Source: Nocardia alni (GTDB lineage: Bacteria; Actinomycetota; Actinomycetes; Mycobacteriales; Mycobacteriaceae). Taken from it: DNA of 62,247 nucleotides. Position numbers and translations under genes: made by a program. This document shows positions 58,835-62,247 of this stretch, piece by piece. The stretch covers positions 1-62,247 of the forward strand of contig NZ_JAGPOX010000042.1 in the NCBI RefSeq assembly GCF_019038435.1. The letters run 5' to 3'. The notes below the pieces were generated by a model. It saw nothing but the letters and a program-made list of their open reading frames with translations. It was not told where the DNA came from and searched no databases. Positions within the stretch are counted from its first letter, which is position 1, and each line of letters starts with the position of its first letter.

Positions 58835-59521
58835 ATGCCGGCAGGCATTACGCGAATCCTGGTGGTAGTCCCGGTCCACAATGAAGAGCGTCTGCTGGCG
58901 CGGTGCCTGACCGCGCTGGAGCGGGCCGCCGCACGGGCCCAGGTTCCCGTCCGCATCCAGCTCGTTCTCGATGGATGCACCGACGCCTCGACCCGGATAC
59001 CGGGGTCGGCGGTGGAAGTACTGGAGATCGATCAACGCAACGTCGGCGCCGCCCGCGCCGCCGGTTTCGCCGAAACCGGGTCCGGCTGCGGAGCCGAGAC
59101 ATGGTTCGCCACCACCGATGCCGACTCCGAGGTCGACCAGTGGTGGCTGCGCCGCCAGCTCGCCTACGCGCGAGCGGGCGCAGACGCCGTCGCCGGAGTC
59201 GTCAGCGTCCGGCGATGGTCCGACCATCGCCTGCTCACCGCGCGCCGGTACGAGCGTCGTTATCGGCGTCGGCTACGCGGTCGAGGCCACGGCCACATCC
59301 ACGGCGCCAACCTGGGGTTCCGCGCCGACCTGTACTGGCGGACCGGCGGATTCCGGCACTTGCGCACGGGTGAGGACATCGACCTGGTATCCCGCATCGC
59401 GGCGGTCGGCGCCCGCATCGAATGGGCCGAGGATGTCGTGGTCGCCACCTCCGCTCGCCAGCTCGGCCGAGCCCCGGCGGGCTTCGCTGATCATCTGCGC
59501 CGCATCGACAATGCAGGGTAG
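58835..59521 (+). CDS. GT2-family glycosyltransferase
   Basis: 228 residues, GT-A fold. ILVVVPVHNEERLLARCLTAL opens the nucleotide-sugar domain; TTDADSEV is the DxD-type metal site; GANLGFRADLYWRTGGF and GEDIDLVSRI are the acceptor-side motifs with ED. No transmembrane helices. GAGGACGG precedes the ATG. First of four genes that overlap or nearly touch, with acyl-CoA dehydrogenase, PIG-L and NodS-like genes. The sugar donor is unknown. Confidence 0.88.
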   Translation: MPAGITRILVVVPVHNEERLLARCLTALERAAARAQVPVRIQLVLDGCTDASTRIPGSAVEVLEIDQRNVGAARAAGFAETGSGCGAETWFATTDADSEVDQWWLRRQLAYARAGADAVAGVVSVRRWSDHRLLTARRYERRYRRRLRGRGHGHIHGANLGFRADLYWRTGGFRHLRTGEDIDLVSRIAAVGARIEWAEDVVVATSARQLGRAPAGFADHLRRIDNAG

Positions 59522-59531
59522 AGGAGACGTC

Positions 59532-60518
59532 GTGCACGACAGCATCTTTCGCGATGACTCCGTGGCAGGGAAGCTGCGCGATCTCGCGGTCTCGGGGCAG
59601 CTGGCCATGCCTTACCCCGGATCCGGCGGAACCCTCGAACGCTGGCGACAACTGGCGCGGCTGTCCTTCGAGGACACCGTCGTGGGCCGACTCGCCGAAG
59701 CTCATGCGGACGCCGACGCCATCCTTGCCGAAATAGGTTCCCGCGCAGTCGGTCCCGGTGAGATATGGGGAGTATGGGCCGCCGAGCCGCCCACGCCCGT
59801 GCTCCGGGCGCGGATGGAATCGGGCGAATGGCTTCTGGACGGCCGCAAGCCGTGGTGCTCGGGCGCCACGATCTGTACCCACGCCTTGGTGACCGCCCGA
59901 ACAGGTGAGCGGCGCCGACTGTTCGCCGTGGATCTGGACCATCCCGGAGTGCGGCCCGTACCCGACAGCTGGCATGCGGTGGGAATGCGTGAATCAGACT
60001 CCGGTGCAGTCGATTTCACCGGTGTACCGGCAGAGCCGGTCGGGCTCCCGGGTGAATACCTCACCCGGGCGGGGTTCTGGCACGGGGCGATCGGGGTGGC
60101 AGCGTGCTGGTACGGCAGCGCGTGCGCGATCGCCGGCGCGCTACACGAGCGCGCCGGCGCCGGCGCGGTCGACGACCACGCGTTCGCGCACCTGGGGGCG
60201 GTTACCGCCACGTTGCACGCCGCCCGGGTCTGCCTCGAGAACGCCGCACACGGCATCGACCAGGACCCCGATGACGGCTGTGGCACGGCTCGACTACGCG
60301 CCCGCACCGTGCGCGCGGTGGTCGAGGACGCCGCGACCACGGCCATCGACCGGGTCGGCCGTGCCCTGGGCGCCGGCCCGCTCTGCGCCGACGCCGCGCA
60401 CGCGCGGCGTGTCGCCGACCTCACCGTCTACCTGCGCCAGAGCCATGCCGAACGGGATCTCGCCGAGCTGGGCCGGGATCGAGCAGAAGGAGAGTTCCGA
60501 TGGCAGCTTCGCCGGTAA
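59532..60518 (+). CDS. Acyl-CoA dehydrogenase-like flavoprotein
   Basis: 328 residues from GTG with GAGGAG five bases upstream. It is shorter than typical acyl-CoA dehydrogenases (~380) but shows the middle beta domain (IWGVWAAEPPTP, WLLDGRKPWCSGATICTHALV, DSGAVDFTGVPAEPV) and C-terminal helices (ACAIAGALHERAG to YLRQSHAERDLAELGRD). The catalytic-base Glu is not evident. It may oxidise a bound intermediate rather than a free acyl-CoA. Its end overlaps the PIG-L start by 19 bases. Confidence 0.8.
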   Translation: MHDSIFRDDSVAGKLRDLAVSGQLAMPYPGSGGTLERWRQLARLSFEDTVVGRLAEAHADADAILAEIGSRAVGPGEIWGVWAAEPPTPVLRARMESGEWLLDGRKPWCSGATICTHALVTARTGERRRLFAVDLDHPGVRPVPDSWHAVGMRESDSGAVDFTGVPAEPVGLPGEYLTRAGFWHGAIGVAACWYGSACAIAGALHERAGAGAVDDHAFAHLGAVTATLHAARVCLENAAHGIDQDPDDGCGTARLRARTVRAVVEDAATTAIDRVGRALGAGPLCADAAHARRVADLTVYLRQSHAERDLAELGRDRAEGEFRWQLRR

Positions 60519-61252
60519 TCGATCCCGCCGCCACCGGAACACCGCACGAGGTCTGGTCACGGTGGCGGCGGGGCCTGCCCGTCCTGCCCACCGCGGGGTG
60601 CCGGCACGTGATAGTCCTCGCCGCGCATCCGGACGACGAGGTACTCGGCGCCGGGGGCCTGATCGCGCTGGCCCGGTCACACGGCGTGCCGGTCACCATC
60701 GTCGTGGCCACGAACGGCGAAGCCTCACACCCGAATTCGCCCTCACACTCGCCCGAGCAACTCGCCCGTATCCGCATCGAGGAGTCCCGCCTGGCCGCCG
60801 GCGAACTGGCCGCCGAACCGCCGGTCCGGCTGGGCCTCGCGGACGGCGACCTCACCGCGCAGCAGACACTGCTCGGCGAACGGCTGCACGACATACTTTC
60901 CCGGCACGGCGGCGCCGACGCGCGATGTGTGAGCGTCTGGCGGCACGACGGGCATCCCGACCACGAGGCCGTCGGCCGCGCCGGCGCGGCGGCGTGCGGC
61001 CGCACAGGCACCCCGTTGATCGAATTCCCGGTGTGGATGTGGCACTGGGCCACTCCCGAACATCCACTGCTGCGCGGCATCGAGGCCCGCAGGCTACCCC
61101 TGCCCGGCACCGCACGTAACGCGAAAATCCGTGCCCTGAACCGGTTCCGGAGCCAGACCTTGCCGCTATCCGACGATCCGGCCGATCGCGCCATCCTGCC
61201 ACCGCACGTGCTCGAACGCTTCACCGGGTCCGCGGAAGTGTTTTTCTTGTGA
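60500..61252 (+). CDS. PIG-L (LmbE-like) deacetylase
   Basis: 250 residues. Zinc motifs AAHPDDEVLGAGG and HPDHEAVG are intact, as in MshB and GlcNAc-PI deacetylases, so it should remove an N-acetyl group from an amino sugar. A ribosome site is present within the end of the upstream gene. The GTGA overlap with the next gene couples translation. With a glycosyltransferase before it and an N-methyltransferase-like gene after, it probably deacetylates a GlcNAc-type conjugate (inference). Confidence 0.92.
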   Translation: MAASPVIDPAATGTPHEVWSRWRRGLPVLPTAGCRHVIVLAAHPDDEVLGAGGLIALARSHGVPVTIVVATNGEASHPNSPSHSPEQLARIRIEESRLAAGELAAEPPVRLGLADGDLTAQQTLLGERLHDILSRHGGADARCVSVWRHDGHPDHEAVGRAGAAACGRTGTPLIEFPVWMWHWATPEHPLLRGIEARRLPLPGTARNAKIRALNRFRSQTLPLSDDPADRAILPPHVLERFTGSAEVFFL

Positions 61253-61896
61253 GCCACATACGCCTGCCCGCAGGCTATTTCGAGGACATGTACGCCAAGG
61301 ACCCGGATCCGTGGGGGTTCACCACACGCTGGTACGAGCAGCGCAAACGCGCACTGACCCTCGCCGCGCTACCGAAGGCCCGATACCGGCGCGCGATCGA
61401 GCCGGGGTGCTCCATCGGCACGCTGAGTGAACAGCTGGCCGTTCGATGCGACCATTTGGTGTGCACCGATATCAGCGACCGGGCACTCGACCTCGCGCGC
61501 CGCCGCCTCGCCGCCCGTCCCGGCTCCCCGAGCGGCACAGTCGAATTCCGCCGCTGGGGCCTCGGCGACACGTGGCCCGGCGAACTGTTCGATCTGATCG
61601 TCCTGAGCGAGGTCTGCTATTACCTGGACGCCGACCCACTACGCGCGGCGTTCCGCGATGCGGCGCGCTGCCTCGAGCCCGGCGGCACCATGATCTGCGT
61701 GCATTGGCGGCACGAGGTCCCGCAGTACCCGTTGAGCGGCGACGAGGTCCACCGTATCGCGGCCGACACCCCGGGGCTGACCCGTCTGGCAGGTTACAGC
61801 GACGAGGATCTGCTCCTGGATGTGTTCACGGCCGGGGGCCGACGCCCGGTCTCGGTCGCGCGGTCCGAGGGATTGACACCAGAGGAGAAAGACTGA
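61249..61896 (+). CDS. NodS-like SAM-dependent methyltransferase
   Basis: 215 residues. The N-terminal YFEDMYAKDPDPWGFTTRWYEQRKRALTLAALP is characteristic of NodS-type methyltransferases; AIEPGCSIGTLSEQLA binds SAM and VLSEVCYYLD closes the core. NodS N-methylates the deacetylated amino sugar of rhizobial Nod factors. Here the same chemistry would follow PIG-L deacetylation. The start GTG overlaps the PIG-L stop. Last gene of the set. Confidence 0.88.
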   Translation: MSHIRLPAGYFEDMYAKDPDPWGFTTRWYEQRKRALTLAALPKARYRRAIEPGCSIGTLSEQLAVRCDHLVCTDISDRALDLARRRLAARPGSPSGTVEFRRWGLGDTWPGELFDLIVLSEVCYYLDADPLRAAFRDAARCLEPGGTMICVHWRHEVPQYPLSGDEVHRIAADTPGLTRLAGYSDEDLLLDVFTAGGRRPVSVARSEGLTPEEKD

Positions 61897-62078
61897 TGCG
61901 CACGGCCGGCGAGTTCGGCACGCGCGGTCACCGGGTAGGGCCGCAGACCGCACCGCGGGAAGGGCCGCAGTGCGGTCGTACACCCTGATAGTCCCTGATC
62001 AGCGTGCACCCTGCCGTCATCGCCCGAGCCGCCGCGACCGCGGCGGTGCAGCTCGACGGTCGTTCAGTCCTCGGCGTC

Positions 62079-62097
62079 GGCAGGGGACGCCCCTGCC
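62079..62097. terminator. Hairpin GGCAGGGG-acg-CCCCTGCC
   Basis: Perfect 8-base stem with a 3-base loop immediately after the stop codon of the minus-strand gene at the right edge and about 180 bases after the NodS-like gene. Likely a two-way transcription end. Confidence 0.6.
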
Positions 62098-62247
62098 TCA
62101 CTTCGCGTCTTGCCCCTTGCTACTCGAAAGAAGTTCCTGCGCCTTGGTTTTGGTGCCCTGGACCACGAGGTGCCAGCCGTTCGGGTCACCGCGCAGCACG
62201 GCCTCCGCGGTGGCCTTCATCTGGTCCCAGGTGGCGTGGGGCGGGAT
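62098..62247 (-). CDS. C-terminus of a thiamine-pyrophosphate enzyme (pyruvate oxidase-like), truncated by window
   Basis: Only the last 49 residues are present; the gene enters from the right edge. The fragment (IPPHATWDQMKATAEAVLRGDPNG, then VVQGTKTKAQELL) matches the C-terminal tail of PoxB-like TPP-dependent enzymes. The stop TGA is directly followed by a hairpin. It may be a paralogue of the pyruvate oxidase at 41734. Confidence 0.6.
   Translation of the reverse strand: MPPHATWDQMKATAEAVLRGDPNGWHLVVQGTKTKAQELLSSSKGQDAK

Noticed and set aside
1..62247. tRNA, rRNA, insertion sequences or prophage genes
   Set aside because: I looked for T-loop-like motifs, transposase or integrase signatures and terminal repeats and saw none that hold up by eye; a tRNA or IS search program would be the decisive check.

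Overview
The window is high-GC actinomycete DNA, most likely from Nocardia or a close mycolic-acid-containing relative. The main pointers are MspA-type outer-membrane porins resembling the Nocardia NfpA/NfpB pair, ESX (type VII) secretion genes including EspG, PPE-like and DUF3558 proteins, an LpqN-like protein, DipZ, a mycothiol-dependent isomerase fold, and the Scr1/DUF397 regulator pair. No rRNA, tRNA, CRISPR array, insertion sequence or phage was seen. Both ends cut genes: a TIGR00027-type methyltransferase at the left edge and the C-terminus of a thiamine-pyrophosphate enzyme at the right edge.

Layout. 1-4.0 kb (minus): a tight four-gene operon with an MfnB-like furan-phosphate synthase, aldehyde dehydrogenase, alcohol dehydrogenase and methyltransferase. 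4.0-4.95 kb: a two-way control region with GACAnnTGTC sites and a KstR-type box ahead of a hotdog thioesterase. 4.95-6.45 kb: a WXG/lytic transglycosylase protein. 6.6-12.4 kb: redox and stress genes (aldo/keto reductase and its HTH regulator, pirin, GNAT, AhpD-like, MarR, GTP cyclohydrolase II, DODA-type dioxygenase). 12.5-15.7 kb: class-V aminotransferase, LpqN-like protein, TetR and small proteins. 15.7-18.9 kb (minus): an ESX accessory operon (lipoprotein, small secreted protein, PPE-like, EspG). 19.0-20.8 kb: DUF397/XRE pair and a DUF4254 protein.

20.8-28.0 kb is the most unusual part. It holds two diverged copies of an nfpA-nfpB porin cassette. Each is preceded by 7-8 degenerate TTTCAATGAAGG units spaced roughly two helical turns apart, and further upstream by a 50-nt hairpin whose two copies differ by pairing-preserving changes. 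An IclR regulator lies just downstream, and its upstream region has a perfect palindrome built from the same TTTCAATGA core, so it is the obvious candidate reader of the arrays.

28.1-36.0 kb: a GT39 membrane glycosyltransferase, a leaderless TetR with an MFS exporter, an aldo/keto reductase and a two-component system. 36.5-45.7 kb: P1 peptidase, split-barrel protein, a 36-residue Trp/Gly/His-rich peptide, DUF1275 membrane protein, a secreted GH5-like protein with a TetR, pyruvate oxidase, and a double-MerR regulator beside an erythromycin esterase. 45.8-57.7 kb: methyltransferases, a secreted transglycosylase, a regulator/membrane-protein pair, SDR, DipZ, MarR/hydrolase pair, carboxylesterase and DUF72. 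57.8-61.9 kb: a HAD phosphatase and a translationally coupled set of GT2 glycosyltransferase, acyl-CoA dehydrogenase homologue, PIG-L deacetylase and NodS-like methyltransferase that looks like a small glycoconjugate pathway.

Functions are assigned from recognised motifs and general family knowledge. No database search was run, so substrate-level statements are inference.
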